A stretch of 64,000 nucleotides of DNA from Rhodohalobacter barkolensis. GTDB lineage: Bacteria; Bacteroidota; Rhodothermia; Balneolales; Balneolaceae. Position numbers and translations under genes: made by a program. The DNA lies in contig NZ_PISP01000001.1 of the NCBI RefSeq assembly GCF_002834295.1, positions 1,302,001 to 1,366,000 on the forward strand, read 5' to 3'. Position 1 is the stretch's first letter. Each line of letters starts with the position of its first letter. This document shows, one piece after another, positions 1 through 8,812 of this stretch. Under the pieces are notes generated by a model. It saw nothing but the letters and a program-made list of their open reading frames with translations. It did not search any database and was not told where the DNA came from.

Positions 1-20
1 TTACCCTTTGGAAAAAAAGA

Positions 21-41
21 GGCGCAACCATAAGCTGCGCC
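21..41 (-). terminator. Rho-independent terminator of the secreted LolA-like gene
   Basis: GGCGCA and TGCGCC form a six-base-pair stem around a nine-base loop. Read on the minus strand the stem is followed by a run of T (CTCTTTTTTT). It lies just past the stop of the gene at 81-914. Confidence 0.75.
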
Positions 42-80
42 ATTTTAAATTAGATTAGATTGAAGTGGAGCAAATCATCA

Positions 81-914
81 CTATTCGTTCACCTTTACAT
101 CGGTAACCGTCATTTTCATTGTCATTCCCTCATCACTTTCGAGCATACGCTCAAACTGCTCCATTTGAGGTTTAAGTTGACGTTCAATAGCCTCCCTTTG
201 TCCTTCCGGCATCTGGCTTAGCTGTTTCTCCATTTCACGCATAGCTTTTCTCGCTTCAGCCATCTCCTCCTCGCTGAACTGTGATGAAATACCTCCGATC
301 TTCATGGTCATAACCATGGGGATCGGATAGCTTGAGTGAACTTCATAATCATCCAGATTCATCTCCATACTCATATTTTGATCACCCTCCACAGTCTGTT
401 CCATAAAGATTTTCCTTACATACATGTTGTTAGTTTCAATCCAGAAAGTGGCAGAATCAAATACAATTTCCATCTCTTCCATTTCCATTTCACTCTGATC
501 CAGCGATTGAAGCAGTTCACGGTCATTCACATAAATTTTATACGTATTCATACCGTTTAGACTCTCTTCTGTAATGCTTTCCGCACCACGAATCAGCTCA
601 ACCATCTGGTCAACGGAGCCGGCCATGGCGCTAAAATCCATCTCCATATCGTCTTCATTTTCAATATCAAGATAGGGTGTACCATTTTCGTTTGTCTTTT
701 TTACATAGCGGGTTGTCATATCCGGTATCAGGCCGCCTTCATTCATTTGCATGGTCATCGTCAGAGTCTCAACATCAGATAACCACTCCGCATTTTTGCT
801 CATCATCTCTTCAGCTAAACGATCGGCAGAAGGTTGAGCCAACGAAATTCCGGAAAATAGTAATGTTATTAAAAGGGCAGTAAACACCGTTTTGTAATAT
901 TTTTTTACTCTCAT
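81..914 (-). CDS. Secreted LolA-like hypothetical protein
   Basis: 277 residues with a clear Sec signal peptide (basic MRVKKYYK, hydrophobic core, cleavage near SLAQ at about residue 26). The mature part is rich in Met and Glu and reads as alternating beta-strand segments such as 'LTMTMQMNEG', 'TRYVKK' and 'WIETNNMYVRKI', a pattern like the outer-membrane lipoprotein-sorting (LolA/LppX/RseB) fold. There is no lipobox Cys, so it is probably periplasmic. Residues about 210-260 form a charged helical stretch (FSEEEMAEARKAMREMEKQL) that is not part of a LolA core. It is transcribed alone and divergently from the next gene. The fold is inferred from pattern only; the function is unknown. Confidence 0.7.
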   Translation of the reverse strand: MRVKKYYKTVFTALLITLLFSGISLAQPSADRLAEEMMSKNAEWLSDVETLTMTMQMNEGGLIPDMTTRYVKKTNENGTPYLDIENEDDMEMDFSAMAGSVDQMVELIRGAESITEESLNGMNTYKIYVNDRELLQSLDQSEMEMEEMEIVFDSATFWIETNNMYVRKIFMEQTVEGDQNMSMEMNLDDYEVHSSYPIPMVMTMKIGGISSQFSEEEMAEARKAMREMEKQLSQMPEGQREAIERQLKPQMEQFERMLESDEGMTMKMTVTDVKVNE

Positions 915-998
915 GTCTCTTTACAGTTCATTGATTTTTATGTGATTGTGATATGTTACATATTTGAATTCAAATATTGAAATACCTTACAATACTAT

Positions 999-1385
999 AT
1001 GCGTAAAGATGACATATTCACTGCCATGATTCATGAGGAGCTTGAACAGCATGAACGTTTTTTTCTGTTTCAGGAAAGGGAGCTTTTCAGAAGAAAGGAG
1101 TATCAAAAATTAGCGTCCAAATCTCTTCGACAAACAAGGATTTTTGCATTTTTCGTACTTATGACAATCGCTGCATTCTCACTGGTTAGTATAATGCACT
1201 TTGTGGAATTTGGCCAGCAAGGCGGGCTTTCCCGATTTGTTCTGGGCATACTTTCCTGGGCTTTTTCTATCGCTTCAGTCTTTTTTTACACTAAAAATGT
1301 ACTCGAAAAGAAGAAATGTATGGAGCGTGTGCTAAAACTACTTGAAGCACGCGAGCAATTTTACGATACTGCGGGTAATCCATAA
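999..1385 (+). CDS. Small two-TM membrane protein, unknown
   Basis: 128 residues. An N-terminal charged helix (about residues 1-48, many Glu/Arg/Lys) precedes two hydrophobic segments (about 49-68 and 78-98), and a second charged, probably coiled-coil, tail follows (LEKKKCMERVLKLLEAREQF). The topology suggests both charged ends lie in the cytoplasm. I do not recognise a family. It sits directly upstream of a DUF3185 gene and the two may be cotranscribed, since only 19 bases separate them. No catalytic motif is visible. Confidence 0.6.
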   Translation: MRKDDIFTAMIHEELEQHERFFLFQERELFRRKEYQKLASKSLRQTRIFAFFVLMTIAAFSLVSIMHFVEFGQQGGLSRFVLGILSWAFSIASVFFYTKNVLEKKKCMERVLKLLEAREQFYDTAGNP

Positions 1386-1404
1386 ACTATTGATTGACAA
1401 TATT

Positions 1405-1611
1405 ATGCAAAAAATGATTTCTGCTGCGCTACTTATCGGAGGTTTGGTCCTCCTCTATTTCGGTTACCAGGAAACACAATCTTTAGGTAATGAAGTCAAT
1501 GAATTTGTAACCGGTTCGCCAGACGACCGCTCCATGTGGATGATGGGAGGTGGTGCAGCAATTGCTATTGCAGGACTGGTTGGTCTTGTGCGAGGTAAGA
1601 TCTTTAAATAA
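1405..1611 (+). CDS. DUF3185 family membrane protein
   Basis: About 68 residues from ATG at 1405. The earlier in-frame ATG at 1342 lies inside the preceding gene, so I prefer 1405. There are two hydrophobic segments around a polar middle with 'TGSPDDRSMWMMGGG' and 'GLVGLVRG'. This spacing (first TM, SLGNEV, FTGSP-type segment, W, second TM) matches the DUF3185 small integral membrane proteins. The family role is unknown. It lies about 100 bases upstream of the two-component system but an apparent regulator site intervenes, so cotranscription with that system is not obvious. Confidence 0.7.
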   Translation: MQKMISAALLIGGLVLLYFGYQETQSLGNEVNEFVTGSPDDRSMWMMGGGAAIAIAGLVGLVRGKIFK

Positions 1612-1670
1612 TGATACCTCTCATTTTGGATTTTTAACACCAAAAAACATCAATAACCGAGATTCCGGAG

Positions 1671-1692
1671 CTTCAGCTTTCCTTCAGAATTT
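1671..1692 (+). promoter_or_regulatory. Candidate OmpR-type operator upstream of the response regulator
   Basis: Two 11-bp direct repeats in tandem, CTTCAGCTTTC then CTTCAGAATTT. A period of 11 bp is what OmpR/PhoB winged-helix dimers bind head to tail. A better-matched copy lies at 3677-3698 before the receptor gene. It ends about 20 bases before the regulator start. The functional reading is inference. Confidence 0.45.
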
Positions 1693-1712
1693 ATCAATAT
1701 CTTAAATTTGAT

Positions 1713-2402
1713 ATGAAAATTTTGATTGTAGAAGACAATCCGGATCTCCGTGAAAACATTCTCACCTACCTAAGCAGGGAAAACTACATCTGCGAAACAG
1801 CTGAAGATTATGAGCAGGGTTTCGACAAAATCATGTCACACACTTACGACGTGGTTTTAATCGATATCATGCTCCCCAAGGGCAACGGTTTACAGCTGCT
1901 CAGGGATTTGATTTCGGTTCACCCTCAAACCGGTTCAATTATCATATCTGCTCGTAACGCACTGGATGACAAAGTAACAGGTCTCGAAATTGGTGCGGAT
2001 GACTATCTGACCAAACCTTTTCAGTTGCCTGAACTTCTAGCCAGGATAAAAGCGGTTCACAGAAGAAATCAACTCGAAGGAACCGACACCTTGCATCTGG
2101 GAAATATTGAAATTAACACTTCAACCAGAGTTGTTTCTGTAGAAAATTCACCTCTTAATTTGACACCTAAAGAGTATGACCTACTGCTCTATTTTGCTTC
2201 AAACAAAAATAGAGTCCTCTCGAAACAGACCATAGCTGAACACTTATGGGGTGATTATGTAGATCATCTTGATAACCTCGACTTTGTTTATCAGCATATC
2301 AAGAATCTTAGAAAAAAGATGACGGCAGAAGGTGCCAGTGACTACATCGAGAGCGTTTATAGTGTAGGTTATAAATTTGTGATACCGAATCAATACCTAT
2401 GA
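1713..2402 (+). CDS. OmpR/PhoB-family response regulator
   Basis: 229 residues, usual length. The receiver domain (1-118) has the acidic pair E7/D8, phospho-acceptor Asp51 in 'VLIDIMLP', and the conserved Lys in 'DDYLTKPF'. The C-terminal half (about 128-225) is a winged-helix DNA-binding domain with 'LTPKEYDLLLYFASNK', 'LWGD' and 'IKNLRKKM...IESVYSVGYKF'. It controls transcription after phosphorylation by the sensor kinase encoded next, whose ATG overlaps its stop codon (ATGA). The candidate operator just upstream suggests autoregulation, and a matching repeat before the outer-membrane receptor suggests that gene as a target. Confidence 0.95.
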   Translation: MKILIVEDNPDLRENILTYLSRENYICETAEDYEQGFDKIMSHTYDVVLIDIMLPKGNGLQLLRDLISVHPQTGSIIISARNALDDKVTGLEIGADDYLTKPFQLPELLARIKAVHRRNQLEGTDTLHLGNIEINTSTRVVSVENSPLNLTPKEYDLLLYFASNKNRVLSKQTIAEHLWGDYVDHLDNLDFVYQHIKNLRKKMTAEGASDYIESVYSVGYKFVIPNQYL

Positions 2403-3676
2403 AACTGATCACAAAATTTATTTGGATCTATCTAACCGTTACCCTGATCGTACTCGGTATCGCCGGATTTCTCTCTTACCATATCATAACGGATGAAATA
2501 AACAATGAGCTTAAATGGGAATTCCTGGAACGAATTGACCGTGTGACCTACCTGATTGATCGTGGCCGAAGATTTCACCCAAAGCGTTCAATTGAAGGAG
2601 ATCGGAATCTGATAGTAGAACGACTCGATTCCATCGTGGAGCCAAAAACGGAAGTTTCGGACACCCTGATCTGGCATGATCGACTGGAGCAAAATGAGCG
2701 AAATGTGAAAGTATCCGCCTATCGGACTATTGATGGAGAGTCGTATTTCATATCTACTTACGGCGCCATGATTGAGTCTGATGATATAAAAGAAGCCGTA
2801 TTAAAAATTCTTTTCTGGATACTGCTACTTCAGGTATTGGGTGCCTTTGGTATCGGATATTTTGTATCGGGAAGACTCTTTAAACCGTTCCGTAAAACAC
2901 TCGATCAGATCAAGACATTTAAGCTGAACAGTAAATCTTATCTGCCGGCAGAAAAAACGGGAGTTAAAGAGTTCGACAATCTGAATCGGTTTGTAGAGGA
3001 TATGACGCGCAAAGCAGTATCTGACTATCAAAATTTAAAAGAGTTTTCTGAAAATGCCTCCCATGAACTTCAAACACCATTGGCTATCGCAAAAGGAAAA
3101 CTCGAGCTACTCGCCGAAACCCCGTTAAATGAAGAACAATACAAACATGTAGAAGCGCTTGAACGTACCGTGAAAAAACTGTCGCGCTTAAGTGAATCCC
3201 TCTCCCTCCTGACCAGAATTGAAAATGAGGAGTTTGAAGATAGTCATGAAGTCAATTTTTCGAACCTCATTTCGGAAGGAATTAAAACATTCTCAGAGTT
3301 CATTGAATTTAATAATTTGACTCTCGAAACCGATATCGCTGATAATGTGATCGTGAACATCCACCCTGCGTTAGCTGATATTCTCTGGACAAACCTGTTG
3401 CAAAATTCCATAAAACACAACGTGGATAACGGTTTTATTTCAATCAAACTAACACCTCATCTGTTAACTATATCAAACAGCGGAAAACCAACAGAAACAG
3501 AGCCCTATCTCTTCTTTGAACGGTTCCGTAAAGCAGACCAGAACTCCTCCTCTATTGGTCTAGGGCTGGCTATTATTGAACGAATAGTTCAACAAAACAG
3601 CTTAGATATCTCCTACGAAGTTAATAAATCAATACATACGGTTACCATTCAGTTAAAGAATGTAAATAACGAATAA
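2399..3676 (+). CDS. Sensor histidine kinase
   Basis: 425 residues. TM1 lies at about 5-27, a periplasmic sensor loop at about 28-135, TM2 at about 138-158, and then a HAMP-like linker. The dimerisation/phosphoacceptor box reads 'ENASHELQTPLA' with His222. The ATP-binding domain shows the N box 'WTNLLQNSIKHN' and the G2-type 'SSIGLGLAII', but its G1 region is short (SNSGKPTE instead of DNGxGI). It overlaps the response regulator by four bases (translational coupling). The ligand is not evident; the extracytoplasmic loop is about 105 residues and charged. The downstream TonB-type receptor hints at a signal linked to uptake or the envelope. Confidence 0.93.
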   Translation: MKLITKFIWIYLTVTLIVLGIAGFLSYHIITDEINNELKWEFLERIDRVTYLIDRGRRFHPKRSIEGDRNLIVERLDSIVEPKTEVSDTLIWHDRLEQNERNVKVSAYRTIDGESYFISTYGAMIESDDIKEAVLKILFWILLLQVLGAFGIGYFVSGRLFKPFRKTLDQIKTFKLNSKSYLPAEKTGVKEFDNLNRFVEDMTRKAVSDYQNLKEFSENASHELQTPLAIAKGKLELLAETPLNEEQYKHVEALERTVKKLSRLSESLSLLTRIENEEFEDSHEVNFSNLISEGIKTFSEFIEFNNLTLETDIADNVIVNIHPALADILWTNLLQNSIKHNVDNGFISIKLTPHLLTISNSGKPTETEPYLFFERFRKADQNSSSIGLGLAIIERIVQQNSLDISYEVNKSIHTVTIQLKNVNNE

Positions 3677-3698
3677 CTTCAGAATTACTTTAGAATTA
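3677..3698 (+). promoter_or_regulatory. Candidate response-regulator operator upstream of the receptor gene
   Basis: Tandem direct repeat CTTCAGAATTA then CTTTAGAATTA, identical at 10 of 11 positions with an exact 11-bp period. It sits immediately after the kinase stop and about 84 bases before the receptor start, the right place for an activator site. A third single CTTCAGAATTA occurs inside codons 2-6 of the receptor (3787-3797). Confidence 0.55.
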
Positions 3699-3781
3699 AA
3701 TCAGTTTTGGAATAAGATTATACTTTAATCTTAAAGTAAATAGTAAACGATATCGTATAAATAAGATACATCCCCCTGAAA

Positions 3782-6196
3782 ATGAGCTTCAGAATTACAA
3801 AATCCCTGCTATTATTAAGTTGCTACCTGCTTTTTTCAAATACAGTATTCGCCCAGAATGGTGATCCCGGAACTGTTACCGGTACCGTTGTCAACCCGGA
3901 AGGACAAGGTGTACCCAACGCAACTGTAGCCATATTGACTTCAGACCCGGATTCTGAGGAAATTCTCGAGGGTACTGCAACAGACCCTGAGGGACGATTT
4001 GAAATTGAGATGGAGCCCGGCACCTATCGACTCAGAATTACATTTGTCGCACTAAATCCATATCTCACAGAAATTGATATTGAATCCGGTGAAACTATTG
4101 AGTTGGGACGGATCGAAATGCAGGACCGGCAGGAAGAGCTGGATGAAGTTGTAGTTCGAGGCGAGCGGTCGTATGTAGAAATGAACTTTGACAGCCGACG
4201 TTTCAATGTGGGTGAAGATGTTACCAGTCTTGGAGGCTCTGCGCTGGATGTTCTGGACAATGTACCCTCCATCACAACAGACTTTGAAGGAAATGTAAGC
4301 CTGCGTGGAAATCAGGGGGTTCAAATTTTGATTAACGGTCGACCTTCCAACCTTGTTCGAGGCGGAACAGATGGACTTAGCAGTATCCCCGCCAATTTAA
4401 TCGAGTCTGTTGAGGTGATCACCAATCCATCAGCACGCTATGAAGCCCAGGGAACCGCGGGAATAATCGATATCATTCTTGTAGACAACGCCGAACTCGG
4501 TTTTAACGGAAATGTAAGGGCAACAACAGGATATCCTCAGGATCACAGCATCAGTACCAACTTGAATTATCAAAAAAACAGTATTAACTGGTTTTTGAAT
4601 TTAGACTTTGAATATGAAAATGAACCGGAAACAGGTTCTTCATTCCAAAGTTTCAGCGCAGATACAACTTATCTCTTCAGCGAAGATAATGATGTTACTG
4701 AACAGGAACGAGAAGGGAATATCTTTTTCGGTGCTGATTTCTTTCTTCCCAATGATCAAATTTTAACCGCATCCTCCCGCATTAGTCTCGAACGCGGGGA
4801 TGAAGACGGAGATCTTCTATACACCGATTTCAATCCACCGGCGAATCAGATTTATCGCTCCATCGATAATAACTGGGACGTTCTTCGACAGATTGATCGT
4901 GAAAATATTGAGGATGCCAAAGAAAGAGATTTTGATGTACGACTACAGTACGAAAATAGATTTGAGGGAGACGATCATCGTTTAACTGCCGATTTCGATT
5001 TTGAATTTGGCAGTGAGAGTGAAGATTTTCTTCAGACCGGTACAGACGTAATTGGCATATCAGAGTTTAATAACAGAAGAACTTTTTCTGATGAAGAGTA
5101 TAGAGAAATTCGGTTTGATACGGATTATGAAAGGCCATTGGGTGAAAATGGGCGGTTTGAGACCGGTATGAGAATCAATTACGAATGGGAGGATAACGAT
5201 TTCACCTCTGAGGAATTCATTAACGGAGCCTGGACCGAACCTGAAGATGAATTCACTGTAAGTGATAATTTCACCTACATTGAGAACGTGAATGCTCTCT
5301 ATGCAATCTATTCCGGTCAGGCCGGGGATTTTACGTATCAGGCAGGTCTCCGTGCTGAAAACACAAATATCGAATCAAAACTGGATTTAGCCGGAACAGA
5401 GAGCAGTCAGAACTACACCAACCTGTTTCCCAGTCTGTTTCTTTCCTACACTATTAGTGAGCAAAACTCTTTACAAATCAGTTATAGCCGGCGAATTTCA
5501 CGACCGTGGTCGTTTTATCTACTTCCTTTCACTGAGATCCGGGATTCCAGAAACCGTCGAGTTGGGAATCCCGACCTAAAACCTGAAATCGGTAACTCCT
5601 ACGAATTTGGCTGGCTGCGTCGCTGGGAAACCGGGTCAGTTCTCACAAGTTTTTATTATAGATATCGTACGGGTGTTATTGAGAGTGTCTACACCATTGA
5701 CGGAGATGGTATCACGACACGATTCCCGATCAACCTTGCTACTGAAGACGCCTGGGGAGTTGAGATCTCTGCTGATCAGGATCTATTTGAAGGATTTCAA
5801 CTGTCCGGAAGTATGAACCTATTCCAATCTGAATCGGAAGGCCAGTTTGAAGGCGAGCTGTATGAGAGCAGCAGTGAATCATTTACCAGCCGTTTACGCG
5901 TCAGATATCGATTTTTAGAGAGCTGGAATTTCCAATCCTACATGTTTTACCGCGGTCCGCGCGAGACAACGCAGGGAAGAAGAGGCGGTTCCGCATTTTT
6001 TGGAGCCGGGTTGTCCAAACAGCTATTGGATGATAAAGCGAGAATTTCACTGAATGTGAGAGATCTTTTCAACTCCAGAACCAGTGATCGAGAAGTGATT
6101 CGGGAAACATCTTACACCAACAATAACTACAGCTGGTCATCCCGTTCGTTCAGGGTTACTTTTCAGTATAATTTCAATTCAGAAGGCAGACGATAA
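3782..6196 (+). CDS. TonB-dependent-receptor-like outer-membrane beta-barrel protein
   Basis: 804 residues. The signal peptide ends at about residue 25 (NTVFAQ). A carboxypeptidase-regulatory (beta-sandwich) domain at about 30-115 starts 'GTVTGTVVNPEGQGVPNA'. A plug-like domain at about 120-235 contains 'LDVLDNVPSITTDFEGNVSLRG', 'ILINGRP' and 'VEVITNPSARYEAQGTAGII'. From about 240 to the end it is a barrel rich in alternating aromatic strands, ending 'RVTFQYNFN' with extra residues after it. This is the OMP_b-brl_3 type of receptor common in Bacteroidota. No SusD partner follows, so the substrate cannot be named. It lies just downstream of the two-component system and probably has its own promoter. 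Confidence 0.9.
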   Translation: MSFRITKSLLLLSCYLLFSNTVFAQNGDPGTVTGTVVNPEGQGVPNATVAILTSDPDSEEILEGTATDPEGRFEIEMEPGTYRLRITFVALNPYLTEIDIESGETIELGRIEMQDRQEELDEVVVRGERSYVEMNFDSRRFNVGEDVTSLGGSALDVLDNVPSITTDFEGNVSLRGNQGVQILINGRPSNLVRGGTDGLSSIPANLIESVEVITNPSARYEAQGTAGIIDIILVDNAELGFNGNVRATTGYPQDHSISTNLNYQKNSINWFLNLDFEYENEPETGSSFQSFSADTTYLFSEDNDVTEQEREGNIFFGADFFLPNDQILTASSRISLERGDEDGDLLYTDFNPPANQIYRSIDNNWDVLRQIDRENIEDAKERDFDVRLQYENRFEGDDHRLTADFDFEFGSESEDFLQTGTDVIGISEFNNRRTFSDEEYREIRFDTDYERPLGENGRFETGMRINYEWEDNDFTSEEFINGAWTEPEDEFTVSDNFTYIENVNALYAIYSGQAGDFTYQAGLRAENTNIESKLDLAGTESSQNYTNLFPSLFLSYTISEQNSLQISYSRRISRPWSFYLLPFTEIRDSRNRRVGNPDLKPEIGNSYEFGWLRRWETGSVLTSFYYRYRTGVIESVYTIDGDGITTRFPINLATEDAWGVEISADQDLFEGFQLSGSMNLFQSESEGQFEGELYESSSESFTSRLRVRYRFLESWNFQSYMFYRGPRETTQGRRGGSAFFGAGLSKQLLDDKARISLNVRDLFNSRTSDREVIRETSYTNNNYSWSSRSFRVTFQYNFNSEGRR

Positions 6197-6230
6197 TCAG
6201 AACAGCTCGCAATTGTGAAGGGAAAGTAGG

Positions 6231-6578
6231 TTATTCTTCTTTCTTTTCACTTAGTTTTTGAACGGCTTCATCCATATCTCGAATCAACTGCCATCTGTAC
6301 ATTCCGGCATTGTGGCCATCATTCCAGGTGATTTTCAAGGCGTGATTTCCTACAGGCTCAGCCTTCACAATTTCATACGTACGGGTCGGTTTAATTCTGA
6401 AAAGTTCCGGTTCGTACTTTCCCATTTCCGAATGTCCGCCCCTGCAGGTTACACAAGGACAGTTTTTTCGCAGTCCAAATAGAGACAGTTCCGTAACATG
6501 ACCATCTCCCCACTCCACTTTAAACAACTGTTCCGAATTACTAACATCTACCGATACCGGTTTGTATCTTGCGTCCAT
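6231..6578 (-). CDS. DUF971 domain protein
   Basis: About 115 residues from ATG at 6578 (MDARYKPVSVDVSN). A longer reading to 6680 would run into the divergent neighbour and adds no family-like sequence. The core 'LFKVEWGDGHVTELSLFGLRKNCPCVTCRGG' and 'YEIVKAEPVGNHALKITWNDGHNAGMYRW' are the DUF971 signature, the same fold as the N-terminal domain of gamma-butyrobetaine hydroxylase. The CPCxxC cluster may bind a metal. In other bacteria the domain is found next to or fused to Mrp/ApbC iron-sulfur carriers; none is encoded here. Exact function unknown. Confidence 0.85.
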   Translation of the reverse strand: MDARYKPVSVDVSNSEQLFKVEWGDGHVTELSLFGLRKNCPCVTCRGGHSEMGKYEPELFRIKPTRTYEIVKAEPVGNHALKITWNDGHNAGMYRWQLIRDMDEAVQKLSEKKEE

Positions 6579-6648
6579 TACCTGATGATTTTGAATATTT
6601 CTGCTCAGGGGTTTCAACCCTTTGGATGAATAAATATACGCACCATTT

Positions 6649-7374
6649 ATGTGGATTTTAAGTCTCTTTTTACTGATCATTTTGGCTGGTTCCGCTTATG
6701 CCGGTTCTCTCAAGCTCTTCACGTTAGACAAAATGAACCCGGCCAATGTATTGAACAGCCTGCTTGTTCTGCTACTATTTTTCACTTTGCTGATAGTGGC
6801 CTACTCATTCGGTTACTTTCCCCAATCGATTGCAGCGCCTTTCATGATGATTATCTACACTGCTGTGGCCGGTTTTTTCTTTGGGTATGCTTCCCGTTTA
6901 TTTCGCGACCGTTCAGATTCCGGCACCATTCTTTATCAAAATCGCTCTTTTTGGGTAGATCACGCACCAAATCTGCTGGCAGCGGCACTCATTATATTCG
7001 GGTTCTACAGAACCTCAATCCTTACAGATCTCCCTGTAACGGGAATTCGTGTTACATCCGGACTTTCACTGATTGGATTCGGACTTTTCAACTGGACGCT
7101 CAAAGCTGTTCCTGAATTTCGATCTAAAGGTGTATTACTATTAGATCGGTTGATTCACTGGCCGGATGTCATATCATGGCATTGGCATGAAGAATCGGTA
7201 CTAGCCATTGAATATACAGTGAAAGTTGGGGAAGAAGAGCGGATCAAACAGTTTACAACGGCTATACCCGTATCCGATAGAAAAGAGATCGAAATGGTTT
7301 TAAAATCTAAAATGGATGAATTTGCCGACGAGCGTCAGGAGAAATTGTTCAACGGTGAAAAAACGGACCATTAA
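6649..7374 (+). CDS. Polytopic membrane protein, unknown
   Basis: 241 residues. The N terminus (MWILSLFLLIILAGSAYAG) could be a signal anchor, followed by hydrophobic segments at about 35-55, 62-82, 108-122 and 132-148. The last about 85 residues are soluble and mixed alpha/beta ('GVLLLDRLIHWPDVISWHWHEESVLAIEY'), as in cytosolic PH-like tails of small bacterial membrane proteins. I do not recognise a named family. It is transcribed towards the phosphofructokinase gene, with a shared terminator between them. Confidence 0.65.
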   Translation: MWILSLFLLIILAGSAYAGSLKLFTLDKMNPANVLNSLLVLLLFFTLLIVAYSFGYFPQSIAAPFMMIIYTAVAGFFFGYASRLFRDRSDSGTILYQNRSFWVDHAPNLLAAALIIFGFYRTSILTDLPVTGIRVTSGLSLIGFGLFNWTLKAVPEFRSKGVLLLDRLIHWPDVISWHWHEESVLAIEYTVKVGEEERIKQFTTAIPVSDRKEIEMVLKSKMDEFADERQEKLFNGEKTDH

Positions 7375-7381
7375 ATATACC

Positions 7382-7426
7382 CTGAAACCGGACTACGCGG
7401 TATTGTAACAACATAGTCCGTTTCAG
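7382..7426. terminator. Bidirectional terminator between convergent genes
   Basis: CTGAAACCGGACTA pairs with TAGTCCGTTTCAG (one bulged base) around a loop of about 18 bases. It sits between the convergent membrane protein gene and the phosphofructokinase gene and can serve both. Confidence 0.6.
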
Positions 7427-7440
7427 TTCAAAAATTTACT

Positions 7441-8658
7441 CTATTGATTTTTCATCATTTCACTTGCCATGATGAATAGAGGCTGGTTTTCAAATCTGTG
7501 ATAAAATGGACGCAGCCTTTCTGTGTTGTAATGTTTTTCCACATCAACCAATTTTTTGCGGCTTGTCACAATTTCGATTGGAATGTTGCTGTAGCGTCCA
7601 TTACTCAGCACAACCAAGCGCCCTGATACACCTTCCAGAATCAGGTCCAGGGCTAGGTTCCCGAATGCCATTGGTGCGATGGAATCGATCGAATCGGGAT
7701 CACCGCCACGCACCATGTAGCCAAGTTTCTGATTTACTGTGCGAATCTCACGTCCATTATTAAATTTTGGCGAAATTCTTTGAAGCTCTTCCGATACCAG
7801 ATCCCCGATTCCTCCAAGTTTCTTATGACCAAAAGCGTCGGCGCGGTTGTCTTCGAACACCATTTCACCGCCCTCAAACATGGCCCCTTCTGATATGAGT
7901 ACCATAGAATATTTACTTGGATTGGTATTGCGATCTTCAACCAGAAGTTCGGTCAGGTGCTCCATATTAAACTTATACTCTGGAATCACACAGCGGTGAG
8001 CCGCGCCTGCCAAAGTAGGCAGCATTGCGGTAAAGCCAGCATAGCGGCCAAAAACCTCCATCACAAGAAAACGCTCGTGTGAACCGGCCGGTGTGCGCAG
8101 ATTGTTTGCGAGTTGAATGGTCCGGGTTACACACGTACTGAATCCGATGCAGTAATCCGTTCCCGGAACATCGTTATCCATGGTTTTGGGGATAGCTACA
8201 ACTTTTACTCCCTCCTCATGAAGTCTTACACCATAGCTAAGCGTATCATCTCCTCCAATGGGTATTAGTGTATCGATACCCAAATAATCGAGATTTTTCA
8301 ACACCTCGGAAGTGAGATCATTTACTTCATCCGAAAATTTATCCCGCAAATGATCCGGTACATTATCTTTAGAGACCTTACTGGGATTGGTTCGTGAGGT
8401 ATGCAAAAATGTACCGCCTGTTCGTCCGGCTCGATTGACAATATCTTTCGTCAGCTCCAGGTAGTTATTGCTGTTATCCGCTTCTTTATCCCGAATGATG
8501 TCGACCATGCCACCCCATCCCCGACGAATACCAATCACCTTATAACCTTCACGAAGTGCCCGAATGGTTACAGCACGGATTGCCGGATTAAGACCGGGTA
8601 CATCACCCCCGCCCGTTAAAATTCCCAGAACTTTATTGCCACTATTGATATTTGCCAT
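7441..8658 (-). CDS. 6-phosphofructokinase, probably pyrophosphate-dependent
   Basis: 405 residues, longer than the roughly 320 of E. coli PfkA. The phosphoryl-donor loop 'LTGGGDVPGLNPAI' (residues 14-27) and the substrate motif 'PKTMDNDVPGTD' (157-168) place it in the PFK superfamily, which phosphorylates fructose 6-phosphate in glycolysis. Two residues are diagnostic: in 'IGGDDT' Asp138 occupies the position of E. coli Gly104, and Lys158 in 'PKT' occupies Gly124. Asp plus Lys is the known hallmark of PPi-using enzymes (EC 2.7.1.90), which work reversibly, whereas ATP enzymes carry Gly at both. It is transcribed alone. Donor specificity is inferred from these residues, not measured. Confidence 0.85.
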   Translation of the reverse strand: MANINSGNKVLGILTGGGDVPGLNPAIRAVTIRALREGYKVIGIRRGWGGMVDIIRDKEADNSNNYLELTKDIVNRAGRTGGTFLHTSRTNPSKVSKDNVPDHLRDKFSDEVNDLTSEVLKNLDYLGIDTLIPIGGDDTLSYGVRLHEEGVKVVAIPKTMDNDVPGTDYCIGFSTCVTRTIQLANNLRTPAGSHERFLVMEVFGRYAGFTAMLPTLAGAAHRCVIPEYKFNMEHLTELLVEDRNTNPSKYSMVLISEGAMFEGGEMVFEDNRADAFGHKKLGGIGDLVSEELQRISPKFNNGREIRTVNQKLGYMVRGGDPDSIDSIAPMAFGNLALDLILEGVSGRLVVLSNGRYSNIPIEIVTSRKKLVDVEKHYNTERLRPFYHRFENQPLFIMASEMMKNQ

Positions 8659-8797
8659 AACGAAAGAATTTTTGATTTACGTCAGAAAGTGAATCATCAA
8701 CCGTCAATTCCATGAATTGAAATATACAATCAATTATATAAAATCGACGAGACGCAATTCTGAAGCAACAGTTTATGATGATTTGTATATCAATAAT

Positions 8798-8812
8798 GTA
8801 CAAAATTTGTAC
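8798..8812. promoter_or_regulatory. Short palindrome upstream of the phosphofructokinase gene
   Basis: GTACAAAATTTGTAC has seven-base arms around one central base. It lies about 140 bases upstream of the phosphofructokinase start in otherwise AT-rich noncoding DNA. A regulator site is possible, but chance is also plausible in this composition. Confidence 0.25.

Noticed and set aside
6579-6680. Longer start for the DUF971 protein
   Set aside because: The added residues show no family similarity and overlap the divergent membrane protein gene.
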